A DNA stretch of 64,000 nucleotides from Chitinophagales bacterium (GTDB lineage Bacteria; Bacteroidota; Bacteroidia; Chitinophagales; Chitinophagaceae), in the NCBI GenBank assembly GCA_015654695.1, contig JAATGJ010000135.1:30479-94478 (forward strand). The letters are read 5' to 3'. A program made the position numbers and the translations under genes. Positions 17,520-26,685 of the stretch are shown here, piece after piece. Numbering within the stretch: the first letter of the stretch is position 1; each line of letters starts with the position of its first letter. The notes below the pieces were generated by a model. That model was not told the origin of the DNA and did no database searches. It saw only the letters and a program-made list of their open reading frames with translations.

Positions 17520-18794
17520 ATGACTCCGCTAGCAGAAAGAATTCGCCCCAAAAGTTTAAATGAACTCGCCGGTCAGCAACACCTTGCCGGAAAAGGAAGT
17601 ATTTTAAGAACCTCCATTGAACAGGGTAAGATACATTCCATGATATTGTGGGGGCCCCCGGGTACTGGCAAAACAACTATCGCTAATATTATTGCCAACA
17701 CACTCAAAGTTCCTTTTTATACTTTAAGCGCTATAAGTTCAGGCGTAAAAGATGTAAGAGAAGTAATTGAAGAAGCCAAAACGAAGCCGGGTTCCATTTT
17801 ATTTATTGATGAAATACACCGGTTTAATAAAGGACAGCAGGATGCTTTACTCGGTGTGGTGGAAAAAGGAATTGTAACACTGATCGGCGCTACTACCGAA
17901 AACCCGTCCTTTGAAGTAATAAGCGCCTTGCTTAGCCGTTGCCAGGTGTATGTGTTAAAACCCCTGGAAGAAAAAGACCTTATCCAGTTATTGCATACTG
18001 CGATTGAAAAGGATGAAGATCTGAAGAAAAAAAATATTGAGATCAAAGAAACAGCAGCGTTATTAAATATCTCCGGTGGCGATGCGAGGAAATTATTGAA
18101 CCTGCTGGAAATCGTTTGCGAAGCAGCCTCCCCCTTCGGGGGAGGTTTGGAGGGAGCTATTGTGATCACTGATGAATTGGTAATGGATGTTGCCCAGAAA
18201 AAGATCGCACTGTATGATAAAAGCGGTGAACAGCATTACGATATCATTTCCGCTTTTATAAAATCCATACGTGGCAGCGACCCGAATGCAGCCGTATATT
18301 GGCTGGCAAGAATGATTGAAGGTGGTGAAGATGTAAAATTCATTGCCCGAAGACTGGTGATTCTGGCCAGCGAAGATATCGGCAACGCCAATCCTACGGC
18401 ATTGGTAATGGCCAATGCAAGCTTTGATGCAGTAAACAAAATTGGTTTCCCGGAATCCAGCCTGATCTTATCGCAATGCGCCATCTATCTTGCATCAAGT
18501 GCAAAAAGTAATGCGGCAACGGTTGCCATTGGCGCAGCCATGAATGCAGTGAAACAACATGGGGATCTGCCAGTGCCATTGCATATACGCAATGCGCCTA
18601 CCAGGCTGATGAAGAATTTAGGCTATGGAATGAATTATGAATACTCACATAGTTATGAAAATAATTTTTCTCCACAGGAATACTTACCCAAAGAATTAGC
18701 AGGAAATAAATTCTATGACCCGGGAAAGAATGCAAGAGAAGAAGAGTTAAGAAAATTTTTGAAGAGTTTGTGGAAGGATAAATACAACTATTAA
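17520..18794 (+). CDS. rarA: Replication-associated recombination protein A (RarA/MgsA AAA+ ATPase)
   Basis: 424 residues. Walker A GPPGTGKTT lies at residues 45-53, Walker B in LFIDEIHRFNKGQQD, sensor 1 in LIGATTENPSFEV, and the C-terminal tetramerisation part includes HYDIISAFIKSIRGSDPNAAVYWLARM. RarA acts at stalled replication forks and is related to clamp-loader subunits and eukaryotic WRNIP1. An extra segment SPFGGGLEGA near residues 203-212 is encoded by a palindromic repeat inserted in frame in the linker before the C-terminal domain. The gene has its own probable promoter. Confidence 0.95.
   Translation: MTPLAERIRPKSLNELAGQQHLAGKGSILRTSIEQGKIHSMILWGPPGTGKTTIANIIANTLKVPFYTLSAISSGVKDVREVIEEAKTKPGSILFIDEIHRFNKGQQDALLGVVEKGIVTLIGATTENPSFEVISALLSRCQVYVLKPLEEKDLIQLLHTAIEKDEDLKKKNIEIKETAALLNISGGDARKLLNLLEIVCEAASPFGGGLEGAIVITDELVMDVAQKKIALYDKSGEQHYDIISAFIKSIRGSDPNAAVYWLARMIEGGEDVKFIARRLVILASEDIGNANPTALVMANASFDAVNKIGFPESSLILSQCAIYLASSAKSNAATVAIGAAMNAVKQHGDLPVPLHIRNAPTRLMKNLGYGMNYEYSHSYENNFSPQEYLPKELAGNKFYDPGKNAREEELRKFLKSLWKDKYNY
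18127..18160. repeat. Palindromic repeat inserted in frame in rarA
   Basis: CCTCCCCC (18127-18134), loop TTC, GGGGGAGG (18138-18145) form a perfect stem, followed by TTTGGAGGGAG. The composition is far more GC-rich than the surrounding gene. The same plan (stem plus a G-rich TTGGxG tail) is seen intergenically at 56582-56616. The insertion keeps the rarA frame open and adds about 10 residues between two helical parts. Confidence 0.7.
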
Positions 18795-18804
18795 TTAATA
18801 ATTT

Positions 18805-19686
18805 TCAGGCAGGATTAAATAACAACGGAAAGAACTGTCCTTCCATCTTCTCACCTTTTGGCACAACAGGTACACCATTCAATAATACCTCATCAGAATC
18901 AGACACTACCCCATCCTTAAATACATTGATCACAAAAGCCCTTCTCGGTTTGGCGGATGTATTGGCCCCCGAACCATGTAAAGTAAGCGAATGATGAAAG
19001 ATAGCTTCCCCTGCTTTTACTTCTGCGTATTCCGGGTACTCAAATTGTTTCTTTTGTTCGCCAGTCAAAAAATCTTTTATTCCCTGCAATTCCCCGGCGA
19101 TAACCGGCTTGGGCAATAAACCCCATTGATGGCTGCCGGGAATGTATTGCAAACAGCCATTCTCTTTTGTAGAATCATCCAATGCGCACCAGCAGGTAAG
19201 ATGCGCCACCGGTTTAGTTCTTGTCCAGTAAGAATAATCCTGGTGCCAGGCTACTACTCCTCCCTGCTTTGGTGGTTTCCAAAAAATCTGGTCGTGCCAG
19301 AAGCGGACCGGAGCATTTCCTAACAACTGGCTGGCGGCAACTAAAAAACGCGGGTTCCATAATACATCATGCAGGCCTTCTGCAATCCGCCACGCTCCTA
19401 ATGCGTGAAATAATATAGTGGATAGATCAGTTGACTCATTGGAATGAAACTCGTAAAACAATTCATGACCGGGACGCCCGGGATCAGCGATAGCTGCTAA
19501 TTCACTTTGGATCTTTTCAATTTGTCTTTCATCCAGTAGTTTGATACCACTGACGAAACCATTCTTATTAAAAAAATCAACCTGCTCTTTGCTTATCTTA
19601 TATTCCTTCCACTCTTCAGCTGTATCAGGCCAGCGAAATAAGTCGCTTACCAATTGATGAACTGTACTGAGATCTTTTACCGGCAT
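18805..19686 (-). CDS. Phytanoyl-CoA dioxygenase (PhyH) family protein
   Basis: 293 residues. Fe(II)/2-oxoglutarate dioxygenase features are present: HxD in WHQDYSYW, a substrate-side region CWCALDDSTKENGCLQYIPGSHQWG that is highly typical of PhyH, and the distal His in IFHHSLTLHGSG with a following Arg (KPRRAFVINVF). Such enzymes hydroxylate or halogenate small molecules using iron, oxygen and 2-oxoglutarate. The substrate is unknown. It converges with rarA (10 bases apart) and diverges from the GNAT gene. Confidence 0.87.
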   Translation of the reverse strand: MPVKDLSTVHQLVSDLFRWPDTAEEWKEYKISKEQVDFFNKNGFVSGIKLLDERQIEKIQSELAAIADPGRPGHELFYEFHSNESTDLSTILFHALGAWRIAEGLHDVLWNPRFLVAASQLLGNAPVRFWHDQIFWKPPKQGGVVAWHQDYSYWTRTKPVAHLTCWCALDDSTKENGCLQYIPGSHQWGLLPKPVIAGELQGIKDFLTGEQKKQFEYPEYAEVKAGEAIFHHSLTLHGSGANTSAKPRRAFVINVFKDGVVSDSDEVLLNGVPVVPKGEKMEGQFFPLLFNPA

Positions 19687-19819
19687 GCAAAACGATTTAC
19701 CTAAAATTACTGCTTTTTGAATAGTATAATAGGGATAGTTTGCCCCGAAAAATTTGCTGAATAATAAAGTTTATACTCCTGTTTGCCGTTTAACCGTTTC
19801 ATGTTTATTATTTTTACGC

Positions 19820-20272
19820 ATGATCACCTGGAAAATAAAAAAATTTAATGACCTCAGTCCTGATGAGCTGTATGCCATTCTCCGCCTGAGGAGTGAAGTA
19901 TTCGTAGTAGAGCAGAACTGCGTTTTCCTGGATATGGATAATAAAGATCAATCCTCGTGGCACCTGATGGGATGGGATAATGATCTGTTAATCGCTTATT
20001 CAAGATTAGTTCCACCGGGTATCTCTTATCAACAGCCTTCTATCGGCCGCGTTGTTACATCTCCCGCTGCAAGAGGCGGTGGTACAGGTAAACTCTTAAT
20101 GAAAGAAAGTATAATACAATCAGAAAAACTTTTTGGCAACCTGCCCATCACTATCGGCGCTCAATTATACCTGAAAAAATTTTATACTTCACTCGGATTT
20201 GAACAAAGCAGTGATATATATGATGAAGACGGAATTGATCACATTGAAATGATACGTCAGCCTTTTTCGTAG
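19820..20272 (+). CDS. GNAT N-acetyltransferase, ElaA-like
   Basis: With the ATG at 19820 (M-I-T-W-K-I-K-K-F-N) the protein has 150 residues. ElaA-like signatures include LYAILRLRSEVFVVEQNC near the N-terminus, the acetyl-CoA loop RGGGTGKLLM (RxxGxG/A-type) and the closing AQLYLKKFYTSLGFEQSSDIYDEDGIDHIEM. It would acetylate a small molecule or protein with acetyl-CoA; target unknown. The longer upstream frame is discarded because the family starts at this Met. Confidence 0.85.
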   Translation: MITWKIKKFNDLSPDELYAILRLRSEVFVVEQNCVFLDMDNKDQSSWHLMGWDNDLLIAYSRLVPPGISYQQPSIGRVVTSPAARGGGTGKLLMKESIIQSEKLFGNLPITIGAQLYLKKFYTSLGFEQSSDIYDEDGIDHIEMIRQPFS

Positions 20273-20303
20273 TTACACTAAGTAGAACAGCTTTTTATTT
20301 GTT

Positions 20304-20337
20304 TGTATGAAAGAAACTTCCTTATTTCTTTCATACA
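20304..20337. terminator. Perfect 13-bp inverted repeat after the GNAT gene
   Basis: TGTATGAAAGAAA (20304-20316) and TTTCTTTCATACA (20325-20337) are exact reverse complements with an 8-base loop. It is 31 bases after the GNAT stop and 67 bases before the next ATG. No T-run follows the stem, so it may be a weak terminator or a binding site for a regulator of the outer-membrane protein gene. Confidence 0.5.
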
Positions 20338-20404
20338 TAGTACCATCTTTTTCTACTTTAGTACCAGAAATCCAATAGAAGAGAAACCAGTAATCCGATA
20401 ACCA

Positions 20405-21364
20405 ATGAGACTACATGTACCCTCAGTACGCATTGTTGTACTGTTCTTATCATTAACAATTATTTCTGCCCGCTCCTATTCACAGTCTATCATGACTGGA
20501 AACGGGAAATGGGAAATAGGTCTTGGCTTTGGCCCCATGTTTTTCCTCGGTGATCTTGGAGGATCATCTGGTGTTGGTAAGCGTTTTGTAAAAGACCTTG
20601 ATTTTCCATTGACCCAATTATCAAAGAACCTTTACGTTAACTACTATGCTGCTGAATGGCTTGGTTTCCGTTTAGCCCTGAACCAGGGAACACTGAAAGG
20701 AGATGATGCCCAGGCGCCCAACAAGGGTGGAGCTGAAGAGGATCGCTTGCTAAGGAACCTGCATTTCAAAACATCAATACTCGAAGGATATATTGCTGCG
20801 GAAATCTATCCTACTGTCTTCTTAGAAAAATATGATGAGCGCAAAGGAAAATTCCGTCCTTATGGTATTGTTGGTATAGGTATGATGAAATATAAACCTA
20901 AAGCCATGCTGGATGGCCAATGGGTAGAATTGCAACCACTTCGCCTGGAAGGCCAGGGGATGGCGGAATACCCCAACAGCAAACCCTACAAGCTGGTACA
21001 AAAAGAAGTGCCGCTGGGATTTGGATTTAAATACTACCTGAAAGAAAATATGTATGTAGGTCTTGAAATATTGCATCGCCAGTTATTTACTGACTATATA
21101 GATGATGTAAGTACCGGTTATATAGATCCTATCTTATTTGATTCTTATTTATCAGCTGCCGACGCTGCAAAAGCAAAGAGATTATATTATCGCGGAACGT
21201 ATGCCGGCGCCGTTACGAGACCGCAGGAAATACAAACTTATCAGCGTGGCGATCCCACTGAAAATGACGCTTTCTTTTCTACCATTTTACGCTTTGGCTG
21301 GAGACTGGGTGATAATGAGAGCAACAGGCAAAGGAAGCAATTAAGATGTCCTGTTTTTTATTAA
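20405..21364 (+). CDS. Outer-membrane beta-barrel protein (DUF6089-like)
   Basis: 319 residues with a signal peptide (VVLFLSLTIISARSYSQ). The mature part shows alternating amphipathic strands typical of small barrels: KWEIGLGFGPMFFLGDLGG, LYVNYYAAEWLGFRLALNQG, KFRPYGIVGIGMMKY, LGFGFKYYLKENMYVGLEILHR. The glycine-rich start and GIG(M/F) strands resemble DUF6089-type outer-membrane proteins of Bacteroidota. Function unknown; likely structural or a small pore. It is followed 36 bases later by a small secreted protein gene. Confidence 0.75.
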   Translation: MRLHVPSVRIVVLFLSLTIISARSYSQSIMTGNGKWEIGLGFGPMFFLGDLGGSSGVGKRFVKDLDFPLTQLSKNLYVNYYAAEWLGFRLALNQGTLKGDDAQAPNKGGAEEDRLLRNLHFKTSILEGYIAAEIYPTVFLEKYDERKGKFRPYGIVGIGMMKYKPKAMLDGQWVELQPLRLEGQGMAEYPNSKPYKLVQKEVPLGFGFKYYLKENMYVGLEILHRQLFTDYIDDVSTGYIDPILFDSYLSAADAAKAKRLYYRGTYAGAVTRPQEIQTYQRGDPTENDAFFSTILRFGWRLGDNESNRQRKQLRCPVFY

Positions 21365-21400
21365 ACTTATAAACGAATTAATTAAATCCTACCACACCCC

Positions 21401-21805
21401 ATGAAACTAAAATTTACACAAGCAATTCCAGGTATTTGTATTGTCATTGCCATACTGGTGCAATCATCTGTATCGTATGCCAATACAGGCAATCACGAAG
21501 ACCCAAAAGACAAAGAAAGCAAAGAAGTTAAAAAAACAACTAAGCTGGCTGCTTCCCGGAATAATAGTTCGGTAAGAATTTACCCGGACATAGTAAAAAG
21601 GGTAATGCATGTAGTGGCTAAAGACGATAATGATGGCCATGGCATAGATTTTTTTGTCTTTGATAGTGAAGGCACATTGGTTCAGCATTACAAGATGAAA
21701 TCCGGCGACCACGAGAAAATAGCAGGTCTTGAAAGAGGCAAGTATATATTCCGTGTTTTTGCAGGCGACGAAGAAACAGCTACCGGCGAGTTCGACATCC
21801 GTTAA
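21401..21805 (+). CDS. Small secreted protein with a T9SS-tail-like domain
   Basis: 134 residues: signal peptide (GICIVIAILVQSSVSYA), a charged low-complexity linker rich in Lys/Glu, then about 75 residues patterned like a type IX secretion sorting domain (VRIYPD...MHVVAKDD...DFFVFDSEGTLVQHY...IAGLERGKYIFRVFAGDEETATGEFDI). In known T9SS cargo this domain ends a large protein, whereas here it is almost the whole mature protein. The match to the family is by eye and the canonical YPNP becomes YPDI. It may instead be an unrelated small beta-sandwich. Confidence 0.6.
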   Translation: MKLKFTQAIPGICIVIAILVQSSVSYANTGNHEDPKDKESKEVKKTTKLAASRNNSSVRIYPDIVKRVMHVVAKDDNDGHGIDFFVFDSEGTLVQHYKMKSGDHEKIAGLERGKYIFRVFAGDEETATGEFDIR

Positions 21806-22296
21806 AAGTTCTTTTATTCAAATAGTTCTAAACGCTGTTCCAGTAAGCGGCAGAGAGCTTAATAGAATCTGATACCCTGGTTGATTAAACCCTGATCCGT
21901 TCTCTATTGGTACTCTCATATAGTATAAATTTTATTAAACACTTTCTGCCAATGCTTATTGGACATTAGTTAACAGGTTGATAAGTTCACGGGGATGACT
22001 CCTTTTAAGCTTATCAGCCTGTTAGCTTTTTTTAACCCAACCCTGAGTTCTTTTACTTGCTATAACTAAGATCCCGTAAGGAGCAGGAAAATTGCTAAGA
22101 TCCGAATCCGGATGAAAAACCAGGTAACTGGCCCTGAAAAAGATTTTCTCAACTTCCTGCACTTACTTACGGGTATATCTATCCTTCGTTTATCATTGCT
22201 ATCTTTCCTTTTATCCTGCAGCCTGCATAGAATGTTAATTACCAGATTTTGAGTCTTACAGTCTTTTAGTACATTTAGTTTACTAAATCAACTATT
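21806..22296. other. 490-base intergenic region
   Basis: No convincing open frame is present. The one clear structure is the stem-loop at 21971-22034. The rest is AT-rich sequence without recognised repeats or RNA genes. Confidence 0.5.
21971..22034 (+). terminator. Stem-loop with T-run
   Basis: TAACAGGTTGATAAG (21971-21985) pairs with CTTATCAGCCTGTTA (22010-22024) with one G-T wobble, followed by GCTTTTTTT. The 24-base loop is long for a terminator. It is about 165 bases past the small secreted protein gene, so it may end that transcript or a small untranslated RNA. Confidence 0.6.
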
Positions 22297-22905
22297 ATGA
22301 ACGTAATTGACCGTGCAAAAAATATCCTGATTACCCCCGTTAATGAATGGCCTGTAGTAGATAAAGAGCCCGCAAATGTCGTCACTATATTAACATCGTA
22401 TGTAATTCCCATGCTGTCCATCGGGGTAGTTGCTACTTTTATTGGGATGGGGTTAATAGGACAAAGTCTTCCTCTTGGTGGTTCTACTGCCAGTGTAAAA
22501 GCAGGGCTGATAGGCGCAATCATGTATGTTGTTTTATCTGTGGTCACCGTATTTATTGTAGCCGCCACCATTGATGTACTGGCCCCCTCCTTCGCATCGG
22601 AAAAAAACTGGAACAAATCATTCCAGATGTCGGCTTATTCATTAACCGCTTCTTATGTAGGAGCGATCTTCCTTTTATTCCCGGCATTGAATATTCTTGT
22701 AATATTATGCACCCTGTATTGCATCTATGCACTTTATACGGGTATCCCGGCCATGAAGAAAACAGCCGCCGATAAACAGGTAGGTTACCTGGCAGTTATT
22801 ATTCTTATTACCGTAGTTGCTATGATACTGGTAGGATTGATACAGGCTGAGATCATGAAGGTCGTCAACAGGCCGGCTACGCCGAATTTGCGGTTCTTTC
22901 AATAA
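22297..22905 (+). CDS. YIP1-family membrane protein
   Basis: 202 residues with five hydrophobic helices. The N-terminus IDRAKNILITPVNEWPVVDKEP is the conserved soluble lead of bacterial Yip1-domain proteins, followed by membrane segments near residues 27-50, 66-88, 110-145 and 162-182. The bacterial family has no established biochemical role. The next gene also encodes a small membrane protein but is 184 bases away. Confidence 0.8.
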   Translation: MNVIDRAKNILITPVNEWPVVDKEPANVVTILTSYVIPMLSIGVVATFIGMGLIGQSLPLGGSTASVKAGLIGAIMYVVLSVVTVFIVAATIDVLAPSFASEKNWNKSFQMSAYSLTASYVGAIFLLFPALNILVILCTLYCIYALYTGIPAMKKTAADKQVGYLAVIILITVVAMILVGLIQAEIMKVVNRPATPNLRFFQ

Positions 22906-23089
22906 ATAAGATGCCGCAGTATTTTCAATGGCGGGCTTAGAGTTTCCTTATGTATGTACATAAAACTATGTATTGCCCGGACAGAACGGATATTGTACCC
23001 TTGATGCTAAGTTTACCTATTAAACCTTTTCAAAGAAGGCGGATGCCGAAAAGCCAGATGAGTAGGCGTAACAAAACCAACAAAAAGCT

Positions 23090-23611
23090 ATGCAACAAAC
23101 AGGTCTTCATCAAAGAAAATTATTCGCAATCATAGAGGCAGCCTTCGCCTTTATTGCTTTATTACTTCCGTGGACACGTTATAAAATGCAAATGGCGCAA
23201 TTCAATATGTTTGGAGGAGGTGGCGGCGGCGGAAGCATTGACCCTGATAACGGTTTTCGCAGCTGGGGCTGGCTCGTAGTTATTGGCGTTATCGGTGTAT
23301 TGGCTACCTCCCTGCTTGGTGATAAAACAAAGGAGTATGATAAAAATATGAAGCTCGGTGCCATGGCGTCATTTGGGCTGATCGTACTTGGCGCCATTAT
23401 TTATGTTACCCGTTTAAGTTCGGTAGGAACATTACAGACACAGGAGGGAATACCTGTAACTGTTTCTTCAGGAATGGGCTTATGGTCTGCGCTTGTAGCC
23501 GGTCTCATTGGCCTTGCCTGGGTATCTGGTGTGCTTGATCAGTTCAACACAAAAAAACCGGCAGCCGCCGCTCCTAATCCTCCACCGCCACCAACAACTC
23601 CTACTACATAA
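23090..23611 (+). CDS. Small membrane protein with poly-Gly loop and Pro-rich tail
   Basis: 173 residues with four hydrophobic helices. A run of seven glycines (FGGGGGGGS) lies in the first loop, and the C-terminus is disordered (PAAAAPNPPPPPTTPTT). Helix 1 starts LFAIIEAAFAFIALLLPW, helix 2 WGWLVVIGVIGVLATSLL. No enzymatic motif is visible. It ends at a strong bidirectional terminator shared with convergent uvrA. Confidence 0.65.
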   Translation: MQQTGLHQRKLFAIIEAAFAFIALLLPWTRYKMQMAQFNMFGGGGGGGSIDPDNGFRSWGWLVVIGVIGVLATSLLGDKTKEYDKNMKLGAMASFGLIVLGAIIYVTRLSSVGTLQTQEGIPVTVSSGMGLWSALVAGLIGLAWVSGVLDQFNTKKPAAAAPNPPPPPTTPTT

Positions 23612-23626
23612 CATTTTATATTATAC

Positions 23627-23659
23627 AAAACACCCCGGTCAAATAAACGGGGTGTTTTT
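23627..23659. terminator. Bidirectional rho-independent terminator
   Basis: AAAACACCCCG (23627-23637) pairs with CGGGGTGTTTT (23648-23658) across a 10-base loop; T-runs appear on both strands. It lies between the membrane protein gene and uvrA, which converge here. Confidence 0.88.
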
Positions 23660-23663
23660 CATT

Positions 23664-26519
23664 TTACTTCAACTCTGTTTTCAAAAACGCGGCAGTAAAA
23701 CTTTCTTTATTGCCGATCAATTCTTCCGGCGTGCCTTCAAACAATATCCTTCCTCCTCCATCGCCGCCTTCCGGACCGAGATCTATGATATGATCAGCTA
23801 CTTTTATCACATCCATATTATGCTCGATCACTAATACGGTATTACCCCTGTCCACGAGTTTATTCAATACATCCAGCAGGTGTTTTATGTCTTCAAAATG
23901 AAGCCCTGTCGTTGGTTCATCCAGAATATAAAAAGTTTTGCCTGTATCTCTTTTACCTAGTTCAGTAGAAAGCTTCACCCGTTGCGCTTCTCCCCCACTC
24001 AGCGTTACCGCTGACTGACCTAAAGTGATATAACCCAATCCAACATCTTCCAGCACTTTTATCTTTCGGTATAAATAAGGAACCGGTTGAAAAAATTCAA
24101 CCGCTTCTTCCACCGTCATCTCCAGTACATCTGCAATAGATTTCCCTTTATACCGTATCTCCAGTGTTTCCCTGTTGTATCTTTTTCCATTGCATTTTTC
24201 ACAATGAACATATACGTCCGGTAAAAAATTCATTTCGATAACTCTCATACCGCCACCTTCACATACTTCACAACGGCCGCTTTTTACATTAAAAGAAAAA
24301 CGACCCGCTGTATAACCCCTGATCTTCGCTTCTGGAATAGAGGCAAACAATGTTCTTATCTCGGTAAAAAATCCGCAGTAAGTAGCCGGGTTGCTTCTTG
24401 GTGTACGTCCAATGGGTGACTGGTCTATTTCTATTACTTTATCTATATGCTCCAACCCTTTTATTGATTTATACTCAAGCGGTATTCCTTTTGAACCAAA
24501 AGCATGATGTGAAAGAATAGGATATAACGTTTCATTGATCAGCGTTGACTTACCACTTCCGCTTACACCGGATATAACAATAAATTTTCCCAGGGGAAAT
24601 TTTACATCCACGTTTTGCAGGTTATTGCCTTTAGAACCTTTTAACTCAATAAATTTTCCGTTTCCTTTTCTTCTTTCTTTGGGTATTTCTATTTTATGAA
24701 GACCATTAAGATAACCGGAAGTCAGTGTATCCAGTTTTAATAATTGCTGCGGGTTGCCCTGGGCTACTATCCTTCCTCCATGATAACCGGCTTTAGGCCC
24801 AATGTCAATCAAATGATCCGCAGCCATCATGATATCTTTATCATGCTCTACTACCAAAACACTGTTGCCAATATCACGAAGATTTTTCAACGCATCAATC
24901 AGGCGGTGATTATCCCGCTGATGCAAACCAATGGATGGCTCATCCAGCACGTATGTAATCCCCTGTAGCTGCGAACCGATTTGCGTAGCCAACCGTATGC
25001 GCTGCGATTCCCCGCCGCTTAATGTTTTGGAAGGGCGGTTCAGGGATAAATAGGTCAATCCTACATTCAGGAGAAACTGGAGCCGCTCCTTTATTTCTTT
25101 CAGTACATCTTTGGCAATAGCGTTTTGTTTATTGCTTATTCTTAACTCGATCCCATCCAGCCATGCTGCGAGGTTATCAAGGTTCATATTGCTCAGATCC
25201 GCGATATTTCTGCCCGCAAACCTGAACCAAAGGCTTTCTTTTTTTAACCGGGCGCCTCCGCAACTTTCACATGGCTTTAATCGCATGTATCCTTCCGCCC
25301 ATTCTCTCAGCCCTTCGCTATGCCCGTTATTGAACCAACGTTTCAGCATGTTTACTATTCCTTCATAAGGCGCCTGCGGATCAAACTGTGCATTTTCAAA
25401 ATCTGTTTCCGCTTCAATACCTTCTTCATTGCCATATAATAAAATGTTCAAGGCCTTTTGAGGTATTTCTTTTACAGGCTTTGTAAGCGATATCTTATTC
25501 TTTCTTGCAATTTCCTGCGCCTGTTTGAATACATAGGCTTCTCTCTCTTCTCCAAGCGGGGCAATGCCACCTTCATTAATGCTTAATGACGGATCAGGTA
25601 CCACTGCTTCCATATTAATATGAAAAGTAGTACCAAGTCCTTTGCAAACAGGACAAGCGCCATAAGGTGAGTTAAAGGAAAACGCGTTGGGTGATGGCTC
25701 TTCATAACTGATACCTGTGTCTTCGCACATCAGCAACTTTGAATACTGAACTACGTTCTTTTCTTCGTTGATCTGAAGAAACATCAGATCTTTTCCCAAT
25801 TTCAACGTCTGCTGTACACTCTGGCTGAGTCTTGATCTCAGGTCATCTGTTACCTGTAAACGGTCAACTACCAGTTCTATGTCATGGATCTTATAACGGT
25901 CCACCTGCATTTTGGGTACCAGGTCTTTTACTTCACCATCTACTCTTACTTTCAAAAATCCTTTTTTCCTCACATCCTCAAACAGTTCACGGTAATGTCC
26001 CTTACGACCACGAACAAGTGGCGCCAGCAGGCTGATCTTTTTATGCTGGTACCTGGTAAAAATATTTTCGACTATCTCCTCCTCACTCCATTTCACCATT
26101 TTTTTTCCTGTATTATAGGAATAAGCCTCCCCTGTTCTGGCAAATAATAACCGGAGAAAATCATAAACTTCCGTAATGGTGCCAACAGTAGAACGGGGAT
26201 TTTTATTGGTGGTCTTTTGTTCAATAGAAATAACCGGTGAAAGTCCTGTGATCTTGTCCACATCCGGTCGCTCCATATCACCGATGAACTGGCGGGCATA
26301 AGCCCCGAATGTCTCCATATAGCGGCGCTGGCCTTCGGAATAAATGGTATCAAAGGCCAGGGACGACTTGCCGCTGCCGCTGATACCCGTAATAACTACC
26401 AGTTTATTTTTAGGAATGGAAATATCAAGATTTTTGAGATTGTGTACCCTGGCGCCATACACTTCTATCATTTCACCCCCTGTTTGCCCGGCATCAAAGC
26501 CATTTTCTTTAGTACTCAT
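23664..26519 (-). CDS. uvrA: UvrABC system protein A
   Basis: 951 residues, normal for UvrA, the damage-recognition ATPase of nucleotide excision repair. The first ABC module has Walker A GISGSGKSS near the N-terminus and signature LSGGESQRIRLATQIGS; the second has GVSGSGKST and LSGGEAQRVKLSTELG. Zinc-finger CxxC pairs are visible (CPVCKG, CESCGG; CEVCEG, CEKCNG). The UvrB-binding region VEDIVENIF...LLAPLVRGRKGHY follows the first signature region. It acts with UvrB and UvrC, which are not in this window. Confidence 0.98.
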   Translation of the reverse strand: MSTKENGFDAGQTGGEMIEVYGARVHNLKNLDISIPKNKLVVITGISGSGKSSLAFDTIYSEGQRRYMETFGAYARQFIGDMERPDVDKITGLSPVISIEQKTTNKNPRSTVGTITEVYDFLRLLFARTGEAYSYNTGKKMVKWSEEEIVENIFTRYQHKKISLLAPLVRGRKGHYRELFEDVRKKGFLKVRVDGEVKDLVPKMQVDRYKIHDIELVVDRLQVTDDLRSRLSQSVQQTLKLGKDLMFLQINEEKNVVQYSKLLMCEDTGISYEEPSPNAFSFNSPYGACPVCKGLGTTFHINMEAVVPDPSLSINEGGIAPLGEEREAYVFKQAQEIARKNKISLTKPVKEIPQKALNILLYGNEEGIEAETDFENAQFDPQAPYEGIVNMLKRWFNNGHSEGLREWAEGYMRLKPCESCGGARLKKESLWFRFAGRNIADLSNMNLDNLAAWLDGIELRISNKQNAIAKDVLKEIKERLQFLLNVGLTYLSLNRPSKTLSGGESQRIRLATQIGSQLQGITYVLDEPSIGLHQRDNHRLIDALKNLRDIGNSVLVVEHDKDIMMAADHLIDIGPKAGYHGGRIVAQGNPQQLLKLDTLTSGYLNGLHKIEIPKERRKGNGKFIELKGSKGNNLQNVDVKFPLGKFIVISGVSGSGKSTLINETLYPILSHHAFGSKGIPLEYKSIKGLEHIDKVIEIDQSPIGRTPRSNPATYCGFFTEIRTLFASIPEAKIRGYTAGRFSFNVKSGRCEVCEGGGMRVIEMNFLPDVYVHCEKCNGKRYNRETLEIRYKGKSIADVLEMTVEEAVEFFQPVPYLYRKIKVLEDVGLGYITLGQSAVTLSGGEAQRVKLSTELGKRDTGKTFYILDEPTTGLHFEDIKHLLDVLNKLVDRGNTVLVIEHNMDVIKVADHIIDLGPEGGDGGGRILFEGTPEELIGNKESFTAAFLKTELK

Positions 26520-26685
26520 AATTTGTATAGTCAGCGAAGATAAAACATGCCCGGAAGTAAAAAGTTATCATTAAATAAGGGCTATTTCCGGAAAAATCCC
26601 CGGATTTTTCCACAAAAACGGTTTCTGGCATAATATTTTGAAGGGTAGTGCGAACGGATTTAAGTAACCTCTTAAAGTAAAACTT

